NCBI GenBank assembly: GCA_014218235.1
Contig: CM024758.1
Span: forward strand, 103,701,698-103,765,697
DNA: 64,000 nucleotides
Direction of reading: 5' to 3'
From: Colocasia esculenta
Lineage: Eukaryota; Streptophyta; Magnoliopsida; Alismatales; Araceae
Shown: positions 33,771 to 45,884 of the stretch, piece after piece
How the letters are laid out: each line of letters opens with the position of its first letter
Position numbering within the stretch: the stretch's first letter is position 1
Translations under genes and position numbers: made by a program
Notes under the pieces: generated by a model
Seen by the model: the letters and a program-made list of their open reading frames with translations, nothing else
What the model was told of the DNA's origin: nothing
Databases searched by the model: none

Positions 33771-36100
33771 GCTGCCACGCCTTGGCGTCTCCTTTGCAGG
33801 GGAGTGAACGGAGGGGCACGAAGTGGAGTGTAATGGAGTGGAATGGAATGATGAAATGAAAGAAGTGAAGCGTAGCGAAGTGGAGTGAAGCGGAAGCGGA
33901 CTGAAAAGTAGACGCCAAGGTGAAAAATAGACACGCATAACAATTAGTGACTGCCACCTGATGAGAGTCTTTCACCAACACCCAAAGGAGTCACCACCAG
34001 AAAGAAGGCCTAAAGAAACAAATGTTTGGATTGGAGGAAAGGAGGAAAGGGTGCACGAAGGGCACAACTGGAGATGTGTACGTGGTACACGAAGGAAGGT
34101 GCCACGTGGGGCACGGAGGAGAGATCAACTTCCAGCGTAGGGGAAGTACCTAATGACACAATCCGTTAGGTTGCACCATTAGGGGCGTCTGCCACGGCCG
34201 CAGGTGGATCTATGGGAGTAGAGACGAAATGTAGAGGGTAAATCCAAACAAAGGTTCTTTAAGGAAATCAGCCCGGAGGCGACAACAAAGGGAGTTGGGT
34301 ACTTGACCCGGAATGGAATATTTCAAATTGACTTGGCTTTTGAGCGCGAATGACTCTCAATTGCATTGGAAGAGTGGTTTTCCATGGTGATTTCAACATG
34401 CATATATGCTAGGCTAAAAAAAAAATAAGGTTAAAGGAGTAGAAAATAACCAAGGATATTATTGTTACGATGGCGTTGAGTCAGGACCGAGTTTTATGCA
34501 TGGGTCCGTCATCCTCACGTGCCAAGCGTAACGGCCTATCCGTGCGGCTAAGGATCCTCTGGGATAATCATTGTTTTTGTTAAGGGGAACTCAAATCCCA
34601 GATTCCTCAGAGCCACAAGGTCCTTAGTATGCTCTAAAGGTATAATTATAGTAAATGCAGGTAATTGATGGTGAAGGCAGCAGCTGTAGCTTGATGTAGC
34701 GACAGATGAGGTAACTCGAATCCTACGCTCAAAACTTAGCCAAGATAACAAATATCATGGAATAACATCATTCATAGCATGGAGCATGAATAACGTAGTC
34801 AACAATAGATATAGCTCACTCAATTTGTTTGTTTAAACCATGAGGATGAGTGATCTTTGGCCAAAGAGATTGGAGTTCAGGATGGGAGGAACTCATAAAG
34901 GGGAAGAATTGCATCGATATGGCGTGAAGAGGTGCAACGCTGGCCCTGTGCAGCACCATCATGATTTTTTTTTTTAAGGATATTCGAATTTTTGTGGATT
35001 TTGAAAATTTGAATTTTTTTGGTGATTTTGAAAATATTTGAATTTTTTTTTGTTTTGATATATCTGAATTTTTTGGTGGATTTTGAAAATATTTGAATTT
35101 GGGTTTTTTGATATATTTGATTTTTTTTTGGGATTTTTGAAATATTTGAATTTTTGTGAATTTTGAAAATATTCAATTTTTGTGGATTTTGAAAACATTG
35201 TCATGCTATGGCAACATTAAAGTTATGAAAATTAACTGGCGAGGGGTCTTCGTTACCTCCCGTTTCATTAAAGAGTGCCCAGAGTGGGGCATGCATTTTA
35301 AGTGGCGCCAAGCGGCTAATTGCATGTGGTTAACAGTGCCATTATCAAAGCCACGCCTAAAAAGGCGACTGGGTCTGGCAGGAAGAAGGGAAGAAAATTT
35401 GGAGATAAGCTTGATATGGGCATTGAAGAGTTTGGGTTAGATTTCCTTCCTTGGCACGACCGTCGGAAGATTCTGTCTCATTTAAGCGTTGGGGCTTTTG
35501 GGAATTAATTTGATGACCATTTTGTTTGTAGGGACATGCGTACGGCCGGGTCCATTTGGATCTCCGCGGGGACTTTGCCACTCTTTGCCATGCCCTATTA
35601 TCTTGATTTGATTTTGATTTTTACATGCATACGACCAGGTCCATTTGGATCTCTGCGGGGACTTTGCCACTCTTGACATGCATTCGACTTTGATTTTCAT
35701 TGGTCATTTGATTTGCCCATTTTGAGACATTTTCTTATGACGGAGTGCTTTGGGTTGGTTGCCTTGCCCAGACTACCTCTACTATCCATACTTTGGCCGA
35801 GTAAGAGGAGAAATAGACATTTGGTGCCTTTTAGGCATGGCTGTGACAACGATGGTGTCATCTGGAGCAATCGGCTTTGGGCGCCATGAAGTGTGTGAAA
35901 GGTGCCCATTCTAAGGGCAAACCTTAATGACCCGGGAGGGAATTTTGAACTCTTGGCGCGGAGTTCACATAACGGAAATGTCGTGATAGCATGTCAATAT
36001 TCAATATTCATCTTTTTTTATGGATTTTTTTTATTAACATTAATAATAAAAGAATTCGGAGGGTAAAGGAAGGACGAATGCCCTATGTGGGGCGAGACTT
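33771..36100 (-). other. 3' non-coding region of E1
   Basis: No coding sequence found. 34966-35190 is the T-rich tract shared with element I. 35525-35700 contains a duplicated block with 'actttgccactctt', also found near 975 in I. Isolated 'gtgccacgtggggcac' at about 34100 matches the tandem array at 36358-36620. Confidence 0.65.
34966..35190. repeat. T-rich tract with GATTTTGAAAATATTTGAATTT units
   Basis: Irregular tandem units of about 35-40 bp, on the minus strand A-rich. Shared with element I at 428-624. Confidence 0.8.
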
Positions 36101-36357
36101 AGAGGTTTTGAAGAATGTACAATTTTATTCAAAAATTAAAGAGATACATGGGGGCTAAAGCCCGAAAACAGTGGGAGAAAGGTCGAATGACCTGATTGAA
36201 AATGGCAAGGAGGGCGTAGCGAAAAGACTTTGGAGACTCCGGTGGGACCGGAGGGGATAAAAGAAGTAGGAGGGCACGGTGCCCCACGAGAAGAGAAGAA
36301 TCCGAATGGGCCGGAGGGGAGAAGGGAACAAGTGGGCCGCGAGGGGCCAAAAGGAAA

Positions 36358-36620
36358 GGTGCACCACATGGGGCGCAAAGAAAAAGGTGCCGCGTGGGGC
36401 ACAAGAAGGAGATGTGCCGTGTGGGGCACGGAATGGGGATGTGCCACGTGGGGCACTCGAAGGAGATGTGCCATGTGGGGCACGGAGGGGAGTTGTGCCA
36501 CGTGGGGCACATAATGGAGATGTGCCTCGGGGTCACGAGAAGGAGATGTGCCACGTGGGGCACGGGATGAATTTGTGCCACGTGGGGCACGGAATGGAGA
36601 TGTGCCTCGTGTGGGCAGGG
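36358..36620. repeat. 27-bp tandem array built on a G-box palindrome
   Basis: Ten units starting at 36358, 36387, 36414, 36441, 36468, 36495, 36522, 36548, 36575 and 36602. Core GTGCCACGTGGGGCAC contains CACGTG in the units at 36441, 36495, 36548 and 36575; other units carry changes such as CATGTG or CGCGTG. Single copies lie near 34100, 40205 and 40760. Because 27 is a multiple of three, several frames stay open across it. Confidence 0.92.
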
Positions 36621-36639
36621 AAGGGAGAGTAAATATTAT

Positions 36640-37400
36640 AAAAAGGGGCATGAAGCCCGGTGCAAGAAAATGAATCATAAAAAAGATGAAAATAAAATTC
36701 CTCCCGTGGGGAGGGAATGGGAGAACCCACCCGAAAAGGTGCTAAGGAGCACAAAAGATGATTGGCATGAAAAAGGAGAAGGTGGCGGAGGCCCCTTGGT
36801 CTTTTACCTGCCCGGCATTTATGAGTTTGCTTGGGAGTCGGCATTCCGACCCTCAGGTACTTCCTCTCATAATGTGCCCAGCGGGCAGATGGTCTTGCTC
36901 TTCTCACAGGGAATGAACAGCTCTCAATTTTTGGGGGATTGTTGACTTCCGTCGGAGTTTCAAATATGAGTGGTAACTCCCTTGGAATGTAGCTGAATGA
37001 AAGGGTGGGAAGTTCCACTGGTGGAATTGGAAGCAACAATGAAGGGACTATGCCCAAAGATTGTATAGCGTGTGATATGGAAAGGGGAACGACCCCTCGA
37101 GTAATTGATTGTGCCAATGATTTGGCTTTGGAATGCGTGAGCACAATCTGCATGGTTGACCCCTTCACGAGTGTGGGAAGGTTCACAATAATAGTGTGAG
37201 GGGTTATGAGAGTTTGGAGGGAGAGATTCCCTATGAGATTTGGAATCGTGATATGTTGGCAACATTGATGATTGGCATTTGAATAGAAGGCCTCTTGATG
37301 GCCATGGATGGGGGGAGGATTCCCACTCAGTAAATGTGCCCGGTATGGGAACAATGACTGGCATGCGAGGAATGGAATCTCGGATTTTAAATAGCATGCC
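36640..37400 (-). pseudogene. Gag-to-protease linker-like region of E1
   Basis: An open minus frame (37354 down to the repeat array) reads as a proline/leucine/serine-rich protein with stretches such as NLIGNLSLQTLITPHTIIVN and SISHAIQSLGIVPSLLLPIP. Downstream of gag in orientation, so it may be the remains of a gag C-terminus or a protease-side region. No DTG motif seen. I do not recognise a family. Confidence 0.35.
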
Positions 37401-39023
37401 CGTCTGGGGCTTCCTTCTGCTGTACTTGCTTGTTACTCTTTAAAAGCTCGCACCCGCTCCGTCAGATGGGGGTGGGGATGGATGGAATGGAAGGCTGTAT
37501 GGCAAGTGGAGACGTGGTAGGTATGATGACGAGATATTGCTCGGGTTGGGTTGCCAAGGGTGTTGGCGAAATGGGAGGTGTAATGGTGGGTGGAGGCTTA
37601 ATTATGCAAGGTTCGGTGATAATAGATGGCAATGTGGGAGGTGTAGGTAAATGGCGCATGAACATGACCGTGGAAGGTTCATCGTCGTAGCACCAAGTGG
37701 TTTCGTAGATGGGTTGGGCGCTGGCAACCTCGGCCCGAGCAACAGGCTGTGGTGGAGGTATGGTAGCTGGAGCTGGTATGGGTACCGGAGCAGGTGCAAC
37801 GTAGGGCATAGGAGCTTCTTCTTGAATTGCAGGGGCGTCGTATGGCCCAGTTGGAGGTTGTGGAGTCCGAAGAGGACGAATCAGTGAACGCCTAGGTGGA
37901 GGCATGATGTGGTAAATGGGGGTTTGTGGAGGGGCATATGATGTGGATGTTGTATGGTGGTGAGGTGGATGGTGGATGGCATCCACTGATCCGTTCTTTC
38001 TCGGATTAATTTGATGAAAAAGATCCATGATCGGGGAGTCCATCAGATGTGCCTGGATGTAACGTCCCCGCTCGTAGAGCTCTTCCATGGAATCGATCTG
38101 GTTCATGGCCAGGATGTGCCTAAACCTCGGAGTAGAGTTGGAAATGATTATTTTAATTTGCTCTGACTCCGAGAGCACATGCTGCATTCTTGTGGCCATC
38201 GACCTCCAACAGTCAGCAAATTGTACAAACTCCTCGTTGGCCCTTATCTTCTCGGATGCTAGATCCGTCATAGAGAGATAGGGGCTGACGCGGTCTTTGT
38301 ACCTATGAAGGAATTTTTTATGTAGGGGGCGAAAGTCTCCTACCTCACTTGGCTCTAGGGAGTAAAACCATTCGAGTGCAGGGCTATCAAGAGATTTTCT
38401 AAAAAGATATGCCAAGGTGATCGGGTCTCGTTGCCAACGAGAAGACTCATAGAGGAATTACTTGACATGAAGGTAGGGATTGCCTGTGCCATTGTACATT
38501 CAGTATGTTGGCATCTCCGAAGGATGAATATAAATTTGAGGGAGAGCCGGCATGGCGGCGACGGGGTCACCCATGGGATTGGACAGCTTATTTATTTGAT
38601 TCTCCAAATCGTTCAATTTTTGGAGAAGAACATGTTGGAGTGGAGTGGGTTGCTGCTGGGCATATGAGGGAGTACATGGGGGTGGCCTTGATTTAATGGG
38701 CCCTCCCAAGGGGTTGTTTGTATGGACTGGGGCATAGGAGTGCAAATGGTCAGGGGCCGAGGTGATGAAGAATGTACAAGGAGGTGTGGCGAAGTCGCCG
38801 GAATGTACAAAGGCGGGTGCCTAGGAGAAGGAGAGGGAGGAGGAGTCACACCCTCAACTAATGATTGAATCAAGTTGAGTTGTTGAGGGGTGAGTTGATC
38901 GATGGCGTGCGGACATTTGGACAGTGGGATCCTGGCGGGGGGGAGGCTCTTGCCTGGTTTTAATTGGAGGCAGATGTGCAGAGACATCAAATTGGTTAGT
39001 GCGCGGTGTGTGCACATGACCAT
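37401..39023 (-). pseudogene. gag: gag of element E1 (Tat-related)
   Basis: Capsid polyprotein of a Ty3-type element. The N-terminal proline/histidine/serine-rich part is read from 39023 to 38610, then after frame changes the capsid core runs from 38415: FRKSLDSPALEWFYSLEPSE, DFRPLHKKFLHRYKDRV, TDLASEKIRANEEFVQF and FRHILAMNQIDSMEELY. A long proline-rich tail follows. ALEWFYSL matches the second element's ALEWFYSLIPEE. No CCHC knuckle is seen. Broken at least twice in the N-terminal half. Confidence 0.8.
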
Positions 39024-40264
39024 AGGAAGTGGAAGGCTGTCCTCATAGTGGTGAATGGATGGACATGGGATTGAAAGGATGGAAATTTAACACTATCCTC
39101 ATAGTACATGTTAAGATTAGCATGATGGTGTGAATGCATTTTTTTTTAATGCAAGCAATCAAACAAGTTGAACAAAGATTAATCAAGCAATATGGTCCAA
39201 ACAAGTTGTGATGCTTAGCGCTTGTTTTTAGGAGTTTAACGATTAATTAATGGATTGAATGAGCATGTGTCACTCCAGGTGAGATTCTAGTTGGGTAGAG
39301 TATGAACACCTCGGGGTGAAACTAGAATCACCTCTCACCACGCAATGGATATCTAAACCCGGGTCAACGGAGGGGTACCGCCAACTCAGTCCTCCGTGAG
39401 GGAATCCACGGGGTACGGAGTCTTACGGGATTCCGAGAGAATGTTCGCTAGTCCAAAGGGGCGGAATGCCCAATGGAGAGCTTGCCTTCACCGGAAGGGT
39501 GTGTGCAGCCTAGGATATGAGGGAAGGAGGTCCCCCGACCGATGCAAAATACCCTTGTATGCAACAATTATAGAAAAAATGGCAAAGTGGGGCGTGTTTC
39601 TGTCAGTAATTTGAATCCGTTAGGGTACAGACACCGTGACTCAAACTAAATCGCGTCCAGTCACCTGGACGCAGATCTGAAAGCCCCAGAAGGCTGCCAG
39701 AGCCACGCCTGGTCCCTATGGATGGACTGTCAGACAGAAACGCATCGGCCTTGGCCGCCGCAACACAAATAGAAATGCGTCCGACTAACTGCACCGAATC
39801 GTGTCTCCTGTATCGGAAGCGATTCCAAACAGACACCCGAGAACAAAAAGAAAGCAGTAAATAGGGAAGATGTACAGGAGATACTGGGAGATGTACAGGA
39901 AATAAAATATTAATACATACAGAAATGCGTCGACTTAGCCAGCGTGACAAGACAATAGTGACGCGTCGGCCTTAGCCACCGCGACACAAAGACAGTAACG
40001 CGTCGGCTTTGGTCACCGTGATACAAAAATAGAGATGCGTTCGGTTAACCGACCGCATTCTCGGAATCGCGTCCTCTGTATTGACGTGATTCCAAAGGCA
40101 ACCCGAGAACAGCAAAAAAATAAGAAACGACAGGAAAGATGTACAGAAAAAAGAAAATTAAACACACAACATACTGCAGGGTATAAAGCAAATATAAAAG
40201 AAGAGTGCCACGTGGGGCACGAAGGAAGGGGGGTAATCAAAAGAAAATGCAAAAAGAGGTCTCA
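39024..40264 (-). other. Leader of E1
   Basis: Non-coding between gag and the presumed primer site. Holds a perfect hairpin GCGTCCAG/CTGGACGC near 39652-39672 and a 37-bp tandem array (39924-40070). Comparable in position to 57304-58367 in E2. Confidence 0.6.
39924..40070. repeat. 37-bp tandem array in E1 leader
   Basis: Four units starting at 39924, 39961, 39998 and 40035 with consensus acgcgtcggcttnggncacc followed by gcgacacaaa. Two related units lie earlier at 39740 and 39775. CpG-rich, with arms CGTCGG and CCGCGA facing each other in each unit. Confidence 0.85.
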
Positions 40265-40276
40265 TCACGATCGCCA
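40265..40276 (-). other. Possible primer binding site of E1
   Basis: Minus strand TTGGCGATCGTGATG here, TGGCGATCACGGTGGG at the same place in E2 (58368-58380). TGGCGA starts are usual for Tat elements, but the tRNA is not identified and the neighbouring LTR end has lost its CA. Confidence 0.4.
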
Positions 40277-40973
40277 ATCTATAAGGATCATTTTCGTTCC
40301 CCTTTTTAGGGGGGACGAAGAAGAACTACCCAAAAGAGGATGATGAATGGGGGGGAGATGAAAATGTGATCGCCAAGTACGCAAGGGATCGAATGGAGAA
40401 TGCACACATGAAGGGGGTGCGGATGGAAGAAGTGATGCGTGATGCGCAAAGGGCACAAAATAAAGGGTGATTGCAGATGTTACCTTTAGGAGCGTAGGGG
40501 AGATTGCGCGGGGATGGGGGTCCTTTCTTCTTCTACCAGCACAGCCGGCCGTGGTAGAAAGCGTTTCCTTTGTTGATTGCCCTGAAAAAGAGACAAATAA
40601 GAAAGGAAGGGGATTAGCCATGTGTGTAGTATACAATTCTAAATAGATGAAATGGAATGAATGAATGGCATGGGGAATGACTTACCGTGTGGTGGCTTTC
40701 AAACCCCTAAAAATGTGGTGTGTGTGTTACGCATGCATATATGTGAAAAAGAGTAAAGAGAGCCACGTGGGGCTCGGAGGGAGTTGGTATAAACGAAAAG
40801 GAAAAGGGGAGGGGTGCTTCTCTGATAGTGAATGGCGTGACAGCGCTGCAGGAATGGACAGAGGAAGAGGGGAAGAAGACGCTCTCGCTTCGCTCGATTG
40901 GATGGACGGGATAGCTCGAATGGCGTGGCGGCTTCCTTGGTCCAAAGCTGAGGCGGAATCCGGCAGGCTTCGC
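40277..40973 (-). repeat. 5' LTR of E1, left part
   Basis: Joined to 51067-52010 once G and one TTCGC are removed, giving an LTR of roughly 1.6 kb. The inner border is uncertain. Contains two 'gtgatcgcca'-like sites and single G-box copies (gccacgtgg) near 40207 and 40763. Confidence 0.6.
40969..40973. other. Target site duplication of element G (left), TTCGC
   Basis: Identical to 51062-51066. Confidence 0.9.
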
Positions 40974-41692
40974 TGTAACATCATGGGCTTTCGGTACCTT
41001 CGGTTGTGTGTTTGGATGACTGGCCACTAACGCGTCCGCTCTGGGTGACGTGTTAATGTCGCGTCGGAGGTGCCTGACGCTACAGTCATCTGTGTTGCGA
41101 CCAGTGGTTCCGTCGCATTCTTGTCGCCCCGGTCAAAGGGTCGCGACATCGTTCCGCTTTTTTATCGTCTGATGCCTGTCAGAGGGACAGGTGTGTCAGG
41201 GTGACCTGTCTGGTTGTTACGGCGTCCCGGAGGGATGCGTTCTGGTCGTGGTGTGGGCGGCCGTCGTGTTAAGGTTGGTAACTGGACGCCCCGCCCCGTC
41301 GCGTTCTGGGGGCCAAAGGCTAAAAGCCTTGGCCGACGCCCCTTTTCCCTCCTTTGGCCATTCTCCTTTCTCTCCTCCTCTCAGAGGAGGGGATGTTTTC
41401 CCCCTCTCTTCCTCCGCCGGTTGGAGCTTGGCGGAGTGGCGACGGCTCGTGGTAGAGCTGGAGTGGTGTTGTGGAGTGAGGAGGTGACGGTCGTGGTGTC
41501 GTGAAGGCCCTTTGGGGTTCGGTTCTTCCAAAATCTATAAGGATTTTTTGTGCCCTTTCCAATATGGCGGATTGGGAGTCCTTTTAGTGGATTGCATGTT
41601 TTATAGCTTTCCCCATGCTCCCCTCCCCATGATTGTGTAGTTCTAGTGCATGTGGCGACCCCGGGATGTAGTATCCCGTGGTCTGCCACCCG

Positions 41693-41730
41693 TCTGATGT
41701 CGCGATCGATGTACGCATCGCGACATCAGA
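41693..41730. repeat. Perfect 14-bp hairpin in G LTR
   Basis: Arms TCTGATGTCGCGAT and ATCGCGACATCAGA, 10-nt loop. In the second LTR (about 48909-48947) the same hairpin has decayed at CpG positions. Confidence 0.92.
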
Positions 41731-42370
41731 GGAGGCGTCACTTTTGTCGGGCGCGATCTTATCGCGGCATGGTTAGCCGTCATGATAAGAGTCATGTCGC
41801 GACCTGGTTTCCTATCACGAAAAGGTTCTTATCCCGACGCACTTCCCTATCGCAACAGGGCGCTTGTCGCGGTTGCCTTTACTGTCGTGATGGTATCGCA
41901 ACGGGCTAGGAGGGCGCGACATCACCAGGTTGCCTCGGTGTGTTTCCGTGGCCTCGTTGGCCTGTCGGCGTGTGCCCCAGGGCAGGGTTTCCCTTAGGAC
42001 CTTCTTGTAGGGGAACGCGGCAGGTTGCCTCCCTGCGTTCAGTGGACCGAAGGTAACACCTTCGTGGCTATGTCCTAGTGGCAGTTCTACGAGGCTCGCG
42101 TCTGTCTAATAATCGATTGTCTGTTGGTCAATCGATTATTAGAAGAGCGGTTTCTGTTCTGTTTGGTGGTGTTCCAGTTTCTCGGGCCATGCCGTGTGTG
42201 TCGGCATGGCCGACGAACCTTCTGGGGTTTTCGAAGGGGGGTGCCGTGCGTGCCTGTGCCTGCTGGGCTTGTCTTGGTTACAAGCCAACTGTGCCAGGTC
42301 TGTGGTGGTTGTGCCCCGCCTATTCTCTTTCGCCTGGTGCTCTGCACTTGAGGGCCTGTGCCGTTCAGAG

Positions 42371-42375
42371 TTGTC
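42371..42375. other. Target site duplication of H (left), TTGTC
   Basis: Identical to 45885-45889; the uninterrupted second LTR of G has a single ttgtct at this point. Confidence 0.88.
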
Positions 42376-45300
42376 TATAACAGACCGGGTATTTATGCCC
42401 ATAAGGCTGCATATCCAGATCCGCCTCCCGCGAACGCACCGAAGTGTCGCAAGGGATATCTCACACACGAGTCCAGTAAGAGTATAAAAAGACAAACCAC
42501 AAGAATATAAGACACAAGAAAGTACATGTGCTCATATCTGTTCACAATTTGTACAACTGTCCCATTACATAATACATGTCCAATTAAAGAGTACAACTAC
42601 CTGGGGCATACCCCGAGGGAGCATAGGCTCACAGAACTCTAACTACTACTCAACTGCTGGTGGTACAAGTCTGTCACAACACCGCTGCAAGCCAAAACAC
42701 GGCAAGCCCTGAAAAGAACTGTAGGGAGTGAGCCTCAACAAGTCATGGCTCATAGGGCTACTCCCAAAACAACACTGTAACCACAGACACCTCGACCCCA
42801 ATGGGTCTCACTGGCAACAACAATAGCCAACCATTTCATGCTCACATCATTACAATAAATAACAATTAAACATGCTCATGATAATAAACATAAAGTCCTC
42901 ATAAGAAAAGTAGGACTACAGGACTAACATAAAATCATCAGTCAACCAACAACCAAAGTGCCTAAACCACAGTCACTGGCACACTGTTACAACAACGGGT
43001 TGCCTAAACTATAAGCCACACAGGCAAGTCACTGCCCAGGCTACAAGCTTCCCAGGCGAACCTCAAACACTTGAGTAATAGGACTGCTAACAAAGAGTTG
43101 GTCCTTTACTCCAAACCACTTTACAACAGAACTACTCAAAGGTAATGGAACTGGCTAACACGAAGCCAATCCATAACACACTAAAGCTATAATTGGAATC
43201 ATACCCAAGATGAGTAAAACTCAACAGTGGAAGGTCCCATACGGCCTCCACGGAACATAGCTTAACTAAACACAATATGCCTAGGCCATAAGCCTCATCG
43301 GCAAATTACCCACAAGGTACATAATTAATAATCACAAACTAATCCACAATAAATTATAAACAAAGATTTACCTAAAATAGTTAGGATACAATAAGTGGCA
43401 GGTCAAACCACAAGACCTCCTCAACACACAAGTACCCGGAAAGGTTAGACATAATGCACACCACAAAACTATAAAGTAACCACGAAGGGAACAAGTACCT
43501 GCTACTCTGAGGTACCACAAACCGAACACCCGAACAAGGTACAAGTAGGTGATAAAACCACACTGAACCATAATTATATTATACCTTTAATTAGGCACAT
43601 ATTACAGGTGAAACCTTAATCGACGAGTTACACAAACCACAACTGAGTCACAACTGTGCCAACACCAGGGCACACCTCGAACAAGTCAAACCTCGACCAC
43701 TAGTCACAAACTCACAAACCACAGTCACTGGCAAGGCACGAGTCAGAAAGAACGACGCACCACACGGGAACGGACTACTGGCTGATCAGGCCAATATCCA
43801 ACCCGGACAACACAACACAAGAACTACCTCTCAGCCTCGCAGTCACGAACGAAAGGTCCAACTGCTGCTCCACTAGGAAGAGTCAAACAACTGTGGAGAC
43901 CAACCAAACCACACACTGCAGACACACAACTGCAGGCCCATGCCTGGCACCTCTAGAGTCTCTGGCCGGAGCACTCTAAGTGAGGCACTGGAAAACAGGA
44001 CTAGCTGGGGACCAGTGTCGACTACTGGTGTCCGTACCCCCAACTACGAGCGCTACAAGCGACAAAAGAACAAACTCTGGAAGTCGCTGCCCCACTGCCG
44101 TCTTTCCCTCAGTCGGACGTACAACTCAACTCAGGAGTGAGGGTGTCCAGGAAGACGACACAGACCTCAACGGTACAACACAAGTACCGGGAAAACCTGA
44201 GCACAACAAACACATGTGCCTGGCTCACAAAGAACCTGGGTACCCAACTAGAGAGGAATTCCGGAATAGGCGCCGGACCACCACACTCGGCTAGCACAAA
44301 CCACGATACTTACACATAAAACCTTTAACTTATATAATCACAATATACAAGTGTTAGGATTAGCATAACATCGGTCACCGTGTGACCCCAAAGCTATCCC
44401 ACACCAACACATACCTGAACCATAACTTGCCTATCATTGGTCACGAAATGACCTTCGTGGCAACACAGACCACTTAACACATAATCAATATAACACTATT
44501 CGAAAGACAACAAAAACCAGGGCTAGGTCCACATATGACCTTCACTGCCCAAACACCACAAATCAGTGCTAGGCTCACACAAGAACCTCACTGCCCAGTT
44601 ACTACGATAAATCACCAGAATTATATTACTACAAAGTGTGTAGTAAACACACACTCAAACCACGTAGACAATACGTGTATATTACACCCTGGATGGTGTA
44701 CCACACGTCTTCCACATAAACCACATGTCCAACACATGGACAACGCACTCCAAGAGTGCCACGGGTGCCAATGCACCACACATACCACGTAAAGCGATTA
44801 CGTACATCACACATCAATCATAAAACTTTCCCACATGAGCAGTATGCTCCAAGAGCATACAGTGCACTGGCTCACACCGGTCATCGCCATGCACACACAA
44901 TCACACAATATTCATAACCAGAAAACTACGTAAACACACTACATGGATACATGCACAGGTTGGCGGCAATATCGACTGCCGCTATAAGAAGTAAATGGCA
45001 AACGATCTAGACGTTTATCTCCCGGCTGGTGATCTTGGCGGCAAGCGATCTTGACGCCAAGTTCTCCGGCCTAAAACCCTGCAAAAACCCTAATCCAGTT
45101 CTACAGGTTTTTCCAACCGTTTAAGCTACAGAAAAACATATAAAATGGTTCCTTTAACATACTAGAACCCTGAACAACCCATTACAACATGCTTTACACA
45201 TTAAATTCATCAAACCCACCTTTAACCCCGCATGGTACGACTTGATCCGAAAAACAATAAAAATGCTGGTTCAAGTGATTAAGTCGTGTTTTAATGCTGG

Positions 45301-45884
45301 TTCAAATTTGTACAACTGTTCAGAAACGCATTAACTTCCGAAGAACCTCGAATCACGCCGAAACCCGAGAAACGTCCCACGAACACCGCCTCCAATCCGT
45401 CATTCCCGCCCGATCTGCCGCTACCACGCGCACCACGGCCTTCCCACGAGCTCCCGCCGACCGTCGAACTCGCGAAGAAGCTCAAGGGGCAGGTGGGGAA
45501 GAGGAAGGAGGAGAGAGAGGGGAAAGAACAGAGCTCGGGTCTGCCATAAAAACACAGGCATGTCAGGTAAACATCAACCCTTTGGCCGTTTAACCAGACC
45601 GCCACAACTAGACGTCACAAAGCCTGACGCCAAGTTCAACAGTCAACGTCCTCATCGATGGACGTTAACACCATGTTAACGGCACACCACTGCCGCCAAC
45701 ACACAGTCGACGTCACCCACCTGAACGCCAACACACTGTGTCCAGCAAGCTGAACACCAACGCGGATCCAAACCAAACCCGGTAAGGATCTAGCAAGAAG
45801 CACACAACACTAGTGGGCCTCACATTGGCCACCAAACCCACTAAACATGGATCCACGAGGATCCGAAAAACGCGCGACGTTACA
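42376..45884 (-). mobile_element. H: solo LTR (3509 bp) inside G's first LTR
   Basis: Plus strand begins TATAACAGACC (TG changed to TA) and ends GACGTTACA, so on its own strand it starts TGTAACGTCG. Near its 3' side (minus) it carries the 'ttgaggctcactcccta...ttttcagg' block also seen near the end of G and B LTRs, which supports the minus orientation. No primer site, no gag or pol, no internal repeat of its ends: a solo LTR left by recombination. C/A-rich on the plus strand. Confidence 0.85.

Larger units (their letters stand above)
40974..42375 (+). repeat. G first LTR, part 1
   Basis: Matches 48207-49590. Contains a perfect 14-bp hairpin at 41693-41730 and other CGCGAC/GTCGCG pairs (41720-41910). 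Two inverted 'taataatcgattg' copies around 42110-42145. The many open frames here follow from high GC, not coding. Confidence 0.88.

Noticed and set aside
33530..33981. Three overlapping minus-strand frames of 87-137 residues
   Set aside because: They cover the E1 LTR end and the adjoining spacer, and are open in several frames at once; the copy at 51748-52010 does not preserve them.
40665..42500. Many overlapping frames around 60-120 residues
   Set aside because: GC-rich LTR sequence of E1 and G; none has a domain and none is kept in the second G LTR without change.
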